Below are positions 1 to 9,639 of a stretch of 64,000 nt of DNA, in pieces (positions within the stretch are counted from its first letter, which is position 1; the number at the start of each line of letters is the position of its first letter). The stretch covers positions 310,001-374,000 of the forward strand of contig CAWGIG010000004.1 of assembly GCA_963822595.1 (NCBI GenBank), written 5' to 3'. A program made the position numbers and the translations under genes. The notes under the pieces were generated by a model. The model did not search any database. It was not told the DNA's origin and saw nothing but the letters and a program-made list of their open reading frames with translations. This stretch comes from CAVRUH01 sp963822595 (GTDB lineage Bacteria > Chlamydiota > Chlamydiia > Chlamydiales > Waddliaceae).

Positions 1-312
1 TCTATGACAGGGATGTCCACACAACTTTATCTAATGGCCGATGGGCCAGGGGAATATGTTGGAAGAGCTGTTGAGATCAATGGGGAAGGATATGCAGATA
101 TGACGTTTGCAGTAAAATCATCATCTCAAAAGGATTTTGAAAATTGGGTTGCAGAGGTTAAAAAATCATCTCTTCATTTAACAGAAGATGTTTATGATGA
201 ACTCGTCAAGCCTTCTGTGAATAAGTCCATTATTCTCTTTTCAGAAGTGGAAAATGATCTATATCATAAAATAATTCATAAATATATGTATCCAACAAAG
301 CCGGTATTATGA
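1..312 (+). CDS. cyoA: Cytochrome bo3 ubiquinol oxidase subunit II, C-terminal part (cut by window edge)
   Basis: The open frame runs in from before base 1, so only about the last 103 residues of the protein are visible. They match the C-terminal periplasmic domain of CyoA: a Met-rich start (MTGMSTQLYLMADGPGEY), a segment like YADMTFAVKSSSQKDFENWV, and a tail ending in NDLYHKIIHKYM, which parallels the DLF-x-VINKFM ending of E. coli CyoA. In the family this subunit carries the CuA-less cupredoxin domain of the quinol oxidase. Its TGA stop overlaps the ATG of the following cyoB frame (ATGA), as in an intact operon. The visible part has no frameshift; whether the upstream half is intact cannot be seen. 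Confidence 0.85.
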   Translation, partial: SMTGMSTQLYLMADGPGEYVGRAVEINGEGYADMTFAVKSSSQKDFENWVAEVKKSSLHLTEDVYDELVKPSVNKSIILFSEVENDLYHKIIHKYMYPTKPVL

Positions 313-2285
313 AAGAATTCTTTTTTGGAAAACTAACTGTAGACGCAATTCCCCACGTCTGGTACACGATAGGGGGAACCGTTTCTATTATTATTGATGT
401 GCCATAGTGCTTGCAGTGTATCTCACTAAAACCAAGCGTTGGGGTTGGCTATGGAATGAATGGCTTACATCCACAGATCCTAAAAAAATTGGAACCATGT
501 ACATGATCTTTGCATCTGTCATGTTCTTTCGAGGAATGTTAGATGCCGGAATGATATGGCTTCAGCAGTCAATTGCATCGGATTCACAAGGATATCTCAC
601 CGCAGACCATTTTCAGCAGATTTTTACATCCCATGGCGACATCATGGTTTTTTTCGTCACAATGGGATTTTTCTTCGGACTCATGAACTGGATTGTGCCT
701 CTTCAAATTGGAGCACGAGATCTTGCTTTTCCTTTCGTGAATTCCTTAGGATTATGGCTCACTAGTCGCAGGGGGAATTCTCATTAATTTATTTTTTGTC
801 ATTGGTGGAGATTTTGCCAATACAGGCTGGCTTGCTCTTGCTCCTTTCTCGGAGCTTGAATTTAACCCAAGCGTCGGTGTCGATTATCTTATTTGGAGCT
901 TGCAGCTATCAGGACTTGGCAGTCTGCTTGCCGGAATTAACTTTCTTGTCACAATCATAAAAAAACGGGCCCCGGGGATGACTTTGATGAAAATGCCTCT
1001 TTTCACCTGGAATTCTTTATGCGCAATGGTTCTTATCATTTCTGCATTTCCTGTGCTCACAGCAGTAACATTGCTTCTTTGGTTGGATCGCGCTTTTGGT
1101 ATGCATTTCTTTACAACAGGATATGGCGGAAATCAGATGATGTATTGGAATCTCATATGGATGTGGGGACATCCGGAGGTTTATATTTTGGTTATCCCGG
1201 CCTTTGGAATGTTTTCCGAAATTGTCTCTACATTTTCTCAAAAACAAATTTCCGGATATGTCTCTATGGTATGTGCGGCAGTTACTAATCACCACACTAT
1301 CCTATTTGGTTTGGCTTCACCACTTTTTTGTGATGGGAGCAGGTCCGGATGTAAATTCGTTTTTTGGCATTGTGACCATGTTGATCGCCATCCCCTCCGG
1401 TGTTCAAGTATTTAACTGGATTCTTACCATGTATAAAGGAAAGATACATTTAGCCTCTCCCATGTATTGGTTTATCGGTTTTTTAATCATATTTATGATA
1501 GGAGGAATGTCAGGAATATTTATGGCATCGCCTCCTGCTGATTTTCAGGTCCATAATAGTTTATTTTTAGTTGCTCATTTCCATACAATGATTGTTGGAG
1601 TGGCCCTTTTTGGAATTTTTGCCGGCATCACATTTTGGTTTCCTAAAATTTTCGGATTTAAACTCGATGAACGTCTAGATAAACGGGCATTTCTGGTTTT
1701 GGTTTGTTGGATTTTTTGTTGCTTTTATCCCTCTTTATCTATTGGGATTCATGGGTGCGCCGCGACGTATTGATCACTATGATTCCTCAACAGGTTGGCA
1801 GCCTCTTATACATCACAGCCATGATTGGCTATTGTTTGATTTCCTGCGGGGTTATCACCCAAGTTTATATGGTTATCAAAAGTATCAAGAAATAGAAAAC
1901 AATAATTGGATACCACCGGAGATCCTTGGAATGGCAGAACACTTGAATGGGCCGCTCATTCTCCGCCTCCTTTCTATAATTTTGCTGTGCTTCCTCCCAT
2001 AACAAGTCATGAAGTCTTTTGGGACTATGAAAAAACAGGGATGGCAGCCGTGAAAAAAAATATCAAGATATCGAATGTTTTAAAAACACAGGCATGGGAA
2101 TTTATATATCCGCTTTTGCTTTCTTAGCCGGTTTTGCAATTGTCTGGCAAATTATTTGGCTAATCATTGTCGGGCTTGTTGGAGTCATCGCTTGCATCAT
2201 CGCTCTTTCCTTTGATGATGAGATGGAATATGTGTTGACAGCTGCAGAAGTTGCCAAGATTGAAAAATCTTACCCTAAAGGATAA
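309..2285 (+). pseudogene. cyoB: Cytochrome bo3 ubiquinol oxidase subunit I, multiply frameshifted
   Basis: Conceptual translation across three frames rebuilds most of a CyoB protein (heme-copper oxidase catalytic subunit; quinol oxidation, O2 reduction, proton pumping). Conserved landmarks survive: QIFTSHGD, WGHPEVYIL (HPEVY with the CuB His), WLHHFF, HFH in AHFHTM, and TGDPWNGRTLEW near the end. Continuity requires frame changes at about 395-405, 763, 1288, 1691, 1808, 1890-1905 and 2055. Several look like single-base insertions; the one near 2055 lies in a run of eight A. The start ATG at 309 overlaps the cyoA stop. No ORF exceeds about 190 codons, so no full protein can be made. Alternative: clustered sequencing errors, though some breaks lie outside homopolymers. 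Confidence 0.85.
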
Positions 2286-2287
2286 CT

Positions 2288-2862
2288 ATGGAAATGGACT
2301 GGAAGTAAGCGATACAAAAGTTTTTGGATTTTGGGTCTATTTAATGACTGACCTCGTCATTTTTCAGTGCTTTTTGCCTGCTTTATTGTTTTGCATGAAA
2401 ATACTTTCAATGGACCTACCGCTAAAGAGCTTTTTCATTTACCATCCGTCCTTGCCGAAACACTCATTCTGCTCACAAGCAGCTTTACCTGTTCTCTTAG
2501 GGATGCTTGCTGTTCATCGTCATTTAAAAAATTGGGCAATCATATGGTTTGGCCTTACATTTCTTTTGGGAGCTTCCTTTCTCTACATCGAAATTTCAGA
2601 ATTTATTGATTTCGTAGATAAAGGAGCTAGCTGGCAACGCAGCGCTTTTCTTTCATCATTTTTTACATTGGTAGGAACGCACGGACTCCATATTTTCGTG
2701 GGACTACTATGGATGGTTGTGATGATGTTTCGAATTGTTTTACGACCGCTTAATGAACATAGTATCTCAAGAATTTTTCGGATGGCTCTTTTTTGGCATT
2801 TTCTTGACTTCGTTTGGATTTTTATTTTTACTGTTGTCTATGGAATAGGATTTTTAAAATAG
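2288..2862 (+). pseudogene. cyoC: Cytochrome bo3 ubiquinol oxidase subunit III, frameshifted
   Basis: The region encodes a CyoC-like membrane protein in broken form. It has TKVFGFWVYLMTDLVIF near the N-terminus, ENTFNGPTAKELFHLP in another frame, then GTHGLHIFVGLLWM and ALFWHFLDFVWIFIFTVVY at the C-terminus, all hallmarks of subunit III. The expected start ATG at 2288 gives only six codons before TAA. Further frame changes are needed near 2300, 2367 (one T missing in a T-run) and 2505. The gene follows cyoB by 2 nt and precedes intact cyoD by 7 nt. It is either a decayed gene or the victim of local base-calling errors. Confidence 0.83.
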
Positions 2863-2869
2863 GATTTTT

Positions 2870-3175
2870 ATGTCTAATGAACTAACGTTTCGAGTTACAG
2901 GTTTTATTACTTCGTTGATTTTAACAATGTGCGCCTACTTTATCATTACGAATCCGGAATTTTTCCATTTCAGTATTAAAACAGCCTGTATCGTTATTTT
3001 CTCCCTTGCGTTAATTCAAGCCCTCGTTCAACTGATCTTCTTCATCAATGTGTGGAAAGAAAAAGGGCCTCTTTGGAATTTAATCATTTTTGTATCCACC
3101 GTCTCTATCATTTTTATCGTCATTTTCTTTTCAATCTGGATCATGGATCATCTCAATTATAATATGAGAATGTAG
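2870..3175 (+). CDS. cyoD: Cytochrome bo3 ubiquinol oxidase subunit IV
   Basis: The protein is 101 aa, close to the roughly 109 aa of E. coli CyoD. It shows three hydrophobic segments (about 8-28, 38-60, 71-92) and the typical ending IWIMDHLNYNMRM, matching IMWNLNYNMMMH of E. coli. CyoD assists assembly of the CuB site in the quinol oxidase. It is the last gene of the cyoABCD order and is intact although cyoB and cyoC before it are broken. If the operon is really dead, this reading frame may simply not have decayed yet. The next gene lies on the opposite strand. Confidence 0.85.
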   Translation: MSNELTFRVTGFITSLILTMCAYFIITNPEFFHFSIKTACIVIFSLALIQALVQLIFFINVWKEKGPLWNLIIFVSTVSIIFIVIFFSIWIMDHLNYNMRM

Positions 3176-3198
3176 TTACCAGTAAGTGCAAAAACACT

Positions 3199-4830
3199 TT
3201 AAAGAAGCGAAGAAATAAAGTTCTTCTTTTCAAAATCCTTTTTTAATTGGTTGAATTCATCTTTTGCTTCTTTAACCCTTGTTTCTCCTTCTGTAAGCGC
3301 ATTAGGAATCATCGAATTAGTATTCCCAGCTAAACTTAAATGAAATCCGTGAGCTTCTCTAAGGGATTCAATTTCATGTTCAAGCATTTTAATTCTCTCC
3401 CCGGCTTTATACATCTTTGCTAGTAAACCATCCCTCTCCCTTACGACTTTATCTCTTTCAGGGTTGTAGCCTTCGTGGATCTTCTTCAAAAGATTAAGAA
3501 ATGTTTCTTCTGCGCGAAATTCATTATTGATATTTTTAGGGTTAGCACTCCTAGCTATGCAAATAGCGATAAACGCCCTATTTAAGCTAGCAGCATCAAC
3601 AACTTCATTTTGATCCGAAACTAATTCATCAAAAAATTTCTTATTGTCTACCTCATCTATCGTTGGTATAAGACCTAACTTTTCTTTTGCATTATTTACT
3701 TTATTTTTTACCTCAATTTGCCTTGCGGTTAATTCAACCCCTTTCACCCCGCTTTCCCAGTACTTTTCTCCTGCAACTTTAGATCTATTGTCACTTTCTT
3801 TCGCAGTCTGATCTGGCATATCGTTTGTAAATGTCGGTAGCTCTACGGTGACTTCTGGTGGAAACGAAACCCCTCTATTTCTACCTTGTTCAACTGGTAC
3901 TTGTTGCTTGTGATTTTGTACGGTCGCTTCTTTCGGCTTACTTGGCGCTGCCTCATTATCTCCCTCTAGATATAAATCTTGATGTATTGGACCGGCTGCC
4001 ATTTCCCTTTGTACGGGTGGCACAGCAACATTATTGGATGGACTACTCCTAAAAAACCCAAAAACTCCGTTGACACCTGCAACAACCTTAGCAGCTGCAT
4101 CCTTAAAAGCATCGGCTGCTTCATTTGCTACCGGAGCTGCGGCATCCACTACATCCGTTACTTTTTCAGATAAAATATTTGTTGCTTGTTTTGCTAACCC
4201 GGACAGACTACTATTTTCTGCTTGTTCTTTCGCGCGTAGCTCGTTATCTATCTTCCGCACTGCTTCTAGCTGATCAGTGTTAAATCGTCTTCGTTGTGGA
4301 GAGTCAATCTGTTCACTTGCCACTTCTTGCGGTTCTTCCCTCCCCTCTTCTCCGAAAAAAGTATAATGGACTTCTACGATCTCATCATCTCTCTCTTCCG
4401 GGAATTTATGGAGTCTATCACTCGCCCTTACTTCTGAAGAATCAGGTTCATTATTCGCACTTCTTTTTTCACGCCCCAAAGATTCCTTCACTTTTTGTGA
4501 GGGTTCGAATTTTATTTTATCACCAAACAAGCTAAAGCTACTTTTTACATTATGCATGGTCTCGGTTAAATTAAATAAGCTTTTGAGTATATCATGGGAG
4601 ACTAAATGAACTCTAGCACCCGTTATAAACCAAGCTGCCACCGCTTGTGGACGGCTCATGGCAACTAACTGTAAATTATCTTTATCAGTTCTAACCAAAT
4701 ATAACTTTCGGCCATCTAAATTATCTAATTTTTTTTGATCAACAGGCTTTATGTGATCGCCATCTTTCTGCAGATTTTCTACTATGTCCCATCGAATTAT
4801 TTTTCCAGCTTCTCCAGAACTAAGACCCAT
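3199..4830 (-). CDS. Unrecognised 543-aa protein, candidate effector
   Basis: I do not recognise a family. The protein is hydrophilic with no signal peptide or clear membrane segment. An ordered-looking N-terminus (about 1-95) is followed by a charged, low-complexity middle (about 105-340) with an Ala-rich stretch (about 215-260, VVDAAAPVANEAADAFKD). The C-terminus (about 430-543) is rich in heptad-like Lys/Glu/Leu and probably forms a coiled coil. A very strong ribosome-binding site (GGAGGTGA) stands just before the ATG. A TATAAT -10 box is at 4885-4890 on the minus strand, but no good -35 box is seen. Size, composition and neighbourhood fit a secreted effector; this is inference only. Confidence 0.6.
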   Translation of the reverse strand: MGLSSGEAGKIIRWDIVENLQKDGDHIKPVDQKKLDNLDGRKLYLVRTDKDNLQLVAMSRPQAVAAWFITGARVHLVSHDILKSLFNLTETMHNVKSSFSLFGDKIKFEPSQKVKESLGREKRSANNEPDSSEVRASDRLHKFPEERDDEIVEVHYTFFGEEGREEPQEVASEQIDSPQRRRFNTDQLEAVRKIDNELRAKEQAENSSLSGLAKQATNILSEKVTDVVDAAAPVANEAADAFKDAAAKVVAGVNGVFGFFRSSPSNNVAVPPVQREMAAGPIHQDLYLEGDNEAAPSKPKEATVQNHKQQVPVEQGRNRGVSFPPEVTVELPTFTNDMPDQTAKESDNRSKVAGEKYWESGVKGVELTARQIEVKNKVNNAKEKLGLIPTIDEVDNKKFFDELVSDQNEVVDAASLNRAFIAICIARSANPKNINNEFRAEETFLNLLKKIHEGYNPERDKVVRERDGLLAKMYKAGERIKMLEHEIESLREAHGFHLSLAGNTNSMIPNALTEGETRVKEAKDEFNQLKKDFEKKNFISSLL

Positions 4831-5007
4831 AAAATCACCTCCACATTAAAAAAATCGTCAAATTCTAAAAATCTAACTAATTTTATTATAGATTAATTTT
4901 TATTTTTACGTAAATTAAATCTAATAATATTAAATTAATTTTTTTTAAATTAATCAATTCTTAATGATAATTCTATCTGATTCACCCCTTATGCACCAAT
5001 AATATTA

Positions 5008-6609
5008 TTAAGGAGTTTTATTGCCGCTGGGCCGGTCAATGCAATGAATGACGCGATCATAGGCATCTTTAATTAAGTCATTGAGCGGAATCACTGTGCC
5101 ATTGACTCGCTGTTCATCCAGAAGATTCAAATCAACATCTGAAACGATCATTTGTTCTTGGTTGACATTCCCCTCTGCTGCAATGCCGTCACGAGCAAAA
5201 AAGTAATCCGAAGGGGTAAAGATTGCAGCCTGACCGTAATTTGTCGCCATCCCGGGAACTAAAGGAAGATTACCCACAGTACATGCCATAGCGACATAAA
5301 TCTGGTTTTCAATGGCGCGAGCTTGAGCGCAGTAGCGCACTCTGCAAAAGGCTTTGCGCTCATCTGTACAAGAAGGAACAAAAAGAATCTCAACGCCGGC
5401 TTCCGCCATCAATCTAGCGGCTTCGGGAAACTCTACATCATAGCAAACAAGAATGGCAATTTTGCCAAAATCGGTATGGTAGACATAGAAGCCGTGGCCA
5501 CGACTCATCTGATACAGATTCTTTTCTGTAGCCGTTAAATGAACTTTCTTTTGTCGGAATACACGACCATGAGGAGTAAATAAATGGGCCGCATTAAATA
5601 GTTCCCCCCTTTCAATAACAGGCTGTGTTCCTGCTATAATATACAGGTTGTTTTCGGTAGCGAGTCGCTTAAAAAGCGCATCATATTCGTTCGTGAGCTG
5701 AGCCAAAAGACGTATTGCACGTCCTGGGGCCGGTTCGTTCAAATAGGTAAGTAGTTGCGTAGTAAACAATTCCGGAAATACCACAAATTGACTATTATAG
5801 TCTTTAGCGCTTCGTACAAAAAATTCAACCTGAGTTGCAAATTCCTTAAAAGAACCGATAGGCCTTAAAAGATATTGCATCGCTGCTATACGCACCCGAC
5901 GGGTCCTTTGACTATCTTTGAGAATTTCATTCTCTTCCTCTTCTATTAAATGATGCTCTTCCCTCTCTTGTAAGCTCACATCCATAACATATTCAGGATT
6001 AAGCCATTCCAATAGGGTTGCAAATCCCTTGGATTCTTTATCCGTTAAATATTCAGGAACTATGTCTAATACAACAAATCCGTTTTTGAGCTGAAAACTT
6101 AAAGTTTCATCCTTCCTTTTGCGCTGAATGACTTGTGTAACATATTGCTTGGGGGTCATCTCATTGCTGACTTTGGTATAGCCGGGAATCCGTCCCCCGG
6201 TCAGCATACGCTTGAGACCCCGGTCTTTAACTATCTTTTTACGATCATCGTATAAGAGTGTTCCAATTCCTTGCCGATGAACATCAGGATCCACACACAA
6301 ATCCGCGCCATATAAGGTTTTGCCTCGCGGGTTGTGGGTGCTGAAGGTTCCATGGCCGGTGATTACATACCACTTTGCTGACTCTGAATAATCATCCCAG
6401 TCAATGATAAGGGAGCTAGCCGAACCTACAATCCGCCCTTTTTCATCAACAGCCACTTGCTGGCCTTGCGGGAAGACCTCAAGATGTTGAGTAAGTTCTT
6501 CAACTGTCCAAATAGACATGTCGGGAAAAGCGCGTGCTTGTAAGCTTATAACTTCAGGTATATCCTCAAGACTCATCCCTCTTATAGTAATAGCAGGCTT
6601 ATTTCCCAT
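5008..6609 (-). CDS. GNAT acetyltransferase fused to nitrilase-superfamily amidohydrolase
   Basis: The 533-aa protein has two domains. Residues about 5-185 form a GNAT N-acetyltransferase fold (DLCVDPDVHRQGIGTLLYDD at 103-122 is the acetyl-CoA binding motif A). Residues about 238-515 form a carbon-nitrogen hydrolase with the full catalytic triad: Glu280 in VVFPELF, Lys354/355 in FRQKKVHL, and Cys389 in LVCYDVEFPEAARL. The same fusion is known from Bacillus YhcX-type proteins, of similar length. It probably hydrolyses a small amide; the substrate is unknown. It stands alone, divergent from the small gene at 6720. The start at 6609 is the first ATG of the conserved domain; the next Met, 13 residues later, is possible. 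Confidence 0.88.
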   Translation of the reverse strand: MGNKPAITIRGMSLEDIPEVISLQARAFPDMSIWTVEELTQHLEVFPQGQQVAVDEKGRIVGSASSLIIDWDDYSESAKWYVITGHGTFSTHNPRGKTLYGADLCVDPDVHRQGIGTLLYDDRKKIVKDRGLKRMLTGGRIPGYTKVSNEMTPKQYVTQVIQRKRKDETLSFQLKNGFVVLDIVPEYLTDKESKGFATLLEWLNPEYVMDVSLQEREEHHLIEEEENEILKDSQRTRRVRIAAMQYLLRPIGSFKEFATQVEFFVRSAKDYNSQFVVFPELFTTQLLTYLNEPAPGRAIRLLAQLTNEYDALFKRLATENNLYIIAGTQPVIERGELFNAAHLFTPHGRVFRQKKVHLTATEKNLYQMSRGHGFYVYHTDFGKIAILVCYDVEFPEAARLMAEAGVEILFVPSCTDERKAFCRVRYCAQARAIENQIYVAMACTVGNLPLVPGMATNYGQAAIFTPSDYFFARDGIAAEGNVNQEQMIVSDVDLNLLDEQRVNGTVIPLNDLIKDAYDRVIHCIDRPSGNKTP

Positions 6610-6665
6610 ATATCTATCTTTGTCATAAGTTTTTATTTAATGCAACCCCCCTAAAATCCAAGGAT

Positions 6666-6694
6666 TTGCAAATTAATTATTTTAATGCTATAAT
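6666..6694 (+). promoter_or_regulatory. Sigma70/66-type promoter for the gene at 6720
   Basis: TTGCAA (6666-6671), a 17-nt spacer, then TATAAT (6689-6694). A strong ribosome-binding site GGAGG at 6711-6715 precedes the ATG at 6720. The transcription start would be near 6701, giving a leader of about 20 nt. Confidence 0.7.
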
Positions 6695-6719
6695 AAGGTT
6701 GTATAACGTAGGAGGTTAT

Positions 6720-7013
6720 ATGGTAAGTCCAGTAAATAGTAATGTTAACCCCACGCCGTCCCAAGCGAAAGAAGCGAGTTCTGCCCCTATCACGGCAGCG
6801 AATGCCGATCCTACAGTAACAGGGGGTGCGGTTGGTAAAAACGGAGCAGCTTTGGATGCATCTCTAGTTACTTCAGGCTCAACAACTTATACGATTATTC
6901 AAAGAGAAGTGCAACAACAGCAGATTCAACTCTCGCAACAAACGTCGGATCTGTCAGATGCCGCAAAGAGGCCTACGCCTAGGGGTTTAAATAACGTAGA
7001 GAAACTGATTTAA
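6720..7013 (+). CDS. Small hypothetical protein, 97 aa
   Basis: The start was chosen at ATG 6720 because a GGAGG ribosome-binding site sits 4 nt before it and a good promoter lies just upstream. An upstream in-frame start would place coding sequence over that promoter. The product is hydrophilic, rich in Ser, Thr, Ala and Gln (EVQQQQIQLSQQ), with no membrane segment or recognisable domain. It ends convergently with the kinase gene, overlapping its 3' end by about 4 nt. It could be a small secreted substrate; function unknown. Confidence 0.55.
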   Translation: MVSPVNSNVNPTPSQAKEASSAPITAANADPTVTGGAVGKNGAALDASLVTSGSTTYTIIQREVQQQQIQLSQQTSDLSDAAKRPTPRGLNNVEKLI

Positions 7014-9529
7014 GCCACACAATGGTAAAACAGGGTTAAACGGCGCATGAATCGACGCTTTTCCCAGGGTGATAGTTTTAAGTCGTCTGAAGCCGTTTCT
7101 TTCAATTTTATTTGTTTAATGAAGTTTTTCCAGAAATAAGACATGGGGGAGAGTTGTGAGAAATGTTTAATCGCAGCTTTTTTTCCTTTATTTTCTGCTA
7201 TCCAGCAACCGTAGAGAAAAGCTAAAGTGTTGGCATGGGTGGTATAGTATTCTTTCGGATACCGTTCCAATAACTTCAAACTTGCACCTGAATCATTCTC
7301 CAATAAATAGGCCCAAATCTCATAGCAATCTAGCAAAATAATTTGTTCGTCTGAAAGGGTATGGCTCATCAATTTCTTTACCCATCGATGAATCTCTTTC
7401 GTTTTTTCTTGTTGAAGGGCTTCTTGTAAAATATGCCAAATAGGCTCCATGTTTTCAGATTCTAACGATTTTGGAAGGTTTTTAAACAAATCTTCGTCAA
7501 GTTGTGAAAATCCCTGCCTATGAACAAGCAGGGCTTGTTGGATCCATTCAAGCTTTAACACTGCTTGTGCGTCTAAATGCCTTTGCGAAAGAACGTCTAG
7601 TTTTTCTTGTACCTTCTCAAATTCGCCTAACTCAAGAAGCGCAAAAAGAGCATCCTGGATGAGAGTCAAGGTGGCGGGAACTGCTTTGAGGGCATCATCC
7701 ATGATTTTTATGATTGCTTCATGCCTTCCCATCAAAAAAGCGAGATGTATAGCAAGCGACCAACGCTGAGATTGTGGATAAAAAAAGAGAGGCTCTAACT
7801 GCTCTTTAAATTCTGCTAGGGCTTTTTCAGCCTCCACACTTGTTTCTTCCGACGAAAGATAACGGGCCGCAAGATAAAAAAATCGCAAAGCCTGTTCCCT
7901 AGGCCATTTCTTCCATTCCGTAAGACGAGACATTAAGGCCCACTGTAGCCATTTTAAGTAAGGATGGTGAGGGGTCCGATGAAAAGCTGCCTCGTAACTG
8001 TCAGCTTCCTCTTCCCACTTTTTTTGTGCTTGAAAGATGAGAGCCTTCCCCAAGAACATCAGGGCTCCGGCGTCGGTTCCTTGGAGATTTTCGAATTCCA
8101 AAAAGGCCTCGTTATATGTCTTCTTATTTTTTTTCTCTTTTGCTAGTTCTAAAAGAGCTATACCGGCTAAAAAAAGACCCTTTCTTCCCTCATGAGTTCC
8201 CTTAAACGCATTTCCAACGCGACGATATTCAAGCATAGCCTCTGTATAAAGATGATGCGATAAAAGTGCGTTGCCTGCTGCAAGATGATCCGCTTTAAAT
8301 GCAGTGCCACTCATAAAGACCCTGATCGAATCGATTGCGGCACCTTCTTCAAATAAAAGAGCTAAGCGAGTTCCTAATTTCGGAAAAAAATCTACGAAAA
8401 CGTCCTGAAGGCGATCATTTAAATAAACAAAGATGCTATCTTCCCTTGTTTCGATACGAATCTTATGCCAAACATCTTTTTCGAGGGTCAACCAACGGGC
8501 ATCTTTCTTCTTTGGAGGAGCTTCTGAAGCCTGTAGAATAAATCCCAGCTTGCCCTCATTAAGGTGTACGTTAGCCTCTACTTTCAGCTCGCGGAAAAAC
8601 AAGTCTTTTGAAAGCCTAACCCCACTCTCAGTTAAGTCCCAGTCTGTAGAACGATTCAAATCGAGTTTTGCTATTTCAATCCATTTGGGACTTCCTTCCA
8701 GATAGGTTTCAAGGTCGCTTAACAAATCCTCCACCGTTTTGTAGCGATCTCCAGGGGATTCGGCGAGGCATTTTAAAGCCATTCGGGACAAAACAGGGGG
8801 AATATTCCGAAAAGGAGCCACTTTTTCCGGAGCGACAAGGGCCTCCTTCCTCAAATTTTCTGCATATTCGGTTATGTTAGTCCTGTGGAAGGGAGAGCGC
8901 AAAGTCAGCATTTGATAGAGAATCATTCCTAATGAATAAACCTCTGTCTGATAGCTAGGAGGCTCCCCAAAGATAAGCTCGGGGGCAATATACTCCACAG
9001 ATCCCGACACCTTGCCATCCCTTTCTCGCTTCTCATCCGCCAGAGCGACTAGTCCCCAATCGAGAATGACCACCACGCCATAGGGTCCAATCATGATGTT
9101 TGACGGTTTAAGGTCTCGATGGATAAACCCTTTAGAATGAGCATACGCCACAGCCTGACAAATTTGCAGAAAAATGTAACATAATTTTGATATGGATCCA
9201 AGAGGAGGGGAGGAGAGAACTTCGCTCAAGGTCGTCCCTTCGATGTACGGCATGGTGTAGTAAAGATCATCCCCTTCTGAAAATATGGAATAAATGGGAA
9301 TAATTGAAGGGTGGGTAAGGCGATTTGTAAATTGCACTTCCTTAAGAAATTGCTCTCGTTGCAAGGCAGTGATAGGACCATCTTTTTGAAGTCGTTTAAG
9401 GGCAACATTCTTTTTACCTACCGTATCGTAAGCTAAAAAGACCTCGCCCCCTCCCCCCTTTCCGATAAGTTTAAGGACCTGGTACGTTCCCAAAGTGAAA
9501 AGGACCTGACCTTGATTACTATCTGTCAT
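7010..9529 (-). CDS. pknD: Serine/threonine protein kinase, chlamydial PknD type
   Basis: The 839-aa protein has an N-terminal Hanks-type kinase domain (about 14-275). Visible are the glycine loop GKGGGGEVF (23-31), the ATP-binding Lys45 in VALKRL, the catalytic loop HRDLKPSN (137-144, Asp139), DWG in place of DFG (157-159) and APE in the activation segment. Residues about 300-400 resemble a concanavalin/LamG-like sandwich domain, and the rest is helical, TPR-like. The same order, the DWG variant and phrases such as YYTMPYIEG occur in Chlamydia PknD (934 aa), a type III secretion-associated kinase. There is no transmembrane segment. This gene is the best taxonomic marker in the window. Confidence 0.9.
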   Translation of the reverse strand: MTDSNQGQVLFTLGTYQVLKLIGKGGGGEVFLAYDTVGKKNVALKRLQKDGPITALQREQFLKEVQFTNRLTHPSIIPIYSIFSEGDDLYYTMPYIEGTTLSEVLSSPPLGSISKLCYIFLQICQAVAYAHSKGFIHRDLKPSNIMIGPYGVVVILDWGLVALADEKRERDGKVSGSVEYIAPELIFGEPPSYQTEVYSLGMILYQMLTLRSPFHRTNITEYAENLRKEALVAPEKVAPFRNIPPVLSRMALKCLAESPGDRYKTVEDLLSDLETYLEGSPKWIEIAKLDLNRSTDWDLTESGVRLSKDLFFRELKVEANVHLNEGKLGFILQASEAPPKKKDARWLTLEKDVWHKIRIETREDSIFVYLNDRLQDVFVDFFPKLGTRLALLFEEGAAIDSIRVFMSGTAFKADHLAAGNALLSHHLYTEAMLEYRRVGNAFKGTHEGRKGLFLAGIALLELAKEKKNKKTYNEAFLEFENLQGTDAGALMFLGKALIFQAQKKWEEEADSYEAAFHRTPHHPYLKWLQWALMSRLTEWKKWPREQALRFFYLAARYLSSEETSVEAEKALAEFKEQLEPLFFYPQSQRWSLAIHLAFLMGRHEAIIKIMDDALKAVPATLTLIQDALFALLELGEFEKVQEKLDVLSQRHLDAQAVLKLEWIQQALLVHRQGFSQLDEDLFKNLPKSLESENMEPIWHILQEALQQEKTKEIHRWVKKLMSHTLSDEQIILLDCYEIWAYLLENDSGASLKLLERYPKEYYTTHANTLAFLYGCWIAENKGKKAAIKHFSQLSPMSYFWKNFIKQIKLKETASDDLKLSPWEKRRFMRRLTLFYHCVA

Positions 9530-9639
9530 GGATCTTTTATTACCTCAAAAAGGCAATATTTAAAAGAAATTTTTAAATTTTATAAAATTGTTATTGAAAG
9601 TTATTTATCAATAGACATATTTAAGAATTGAGGAACAAA

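Noticed and set aside
6666..6719. Longer start for the small gene at 6720
   Set aside because: It would place coding sequence over a TTGCAA-17-TATAAT promoter; ATG 6720 has the ribosome-binding site.
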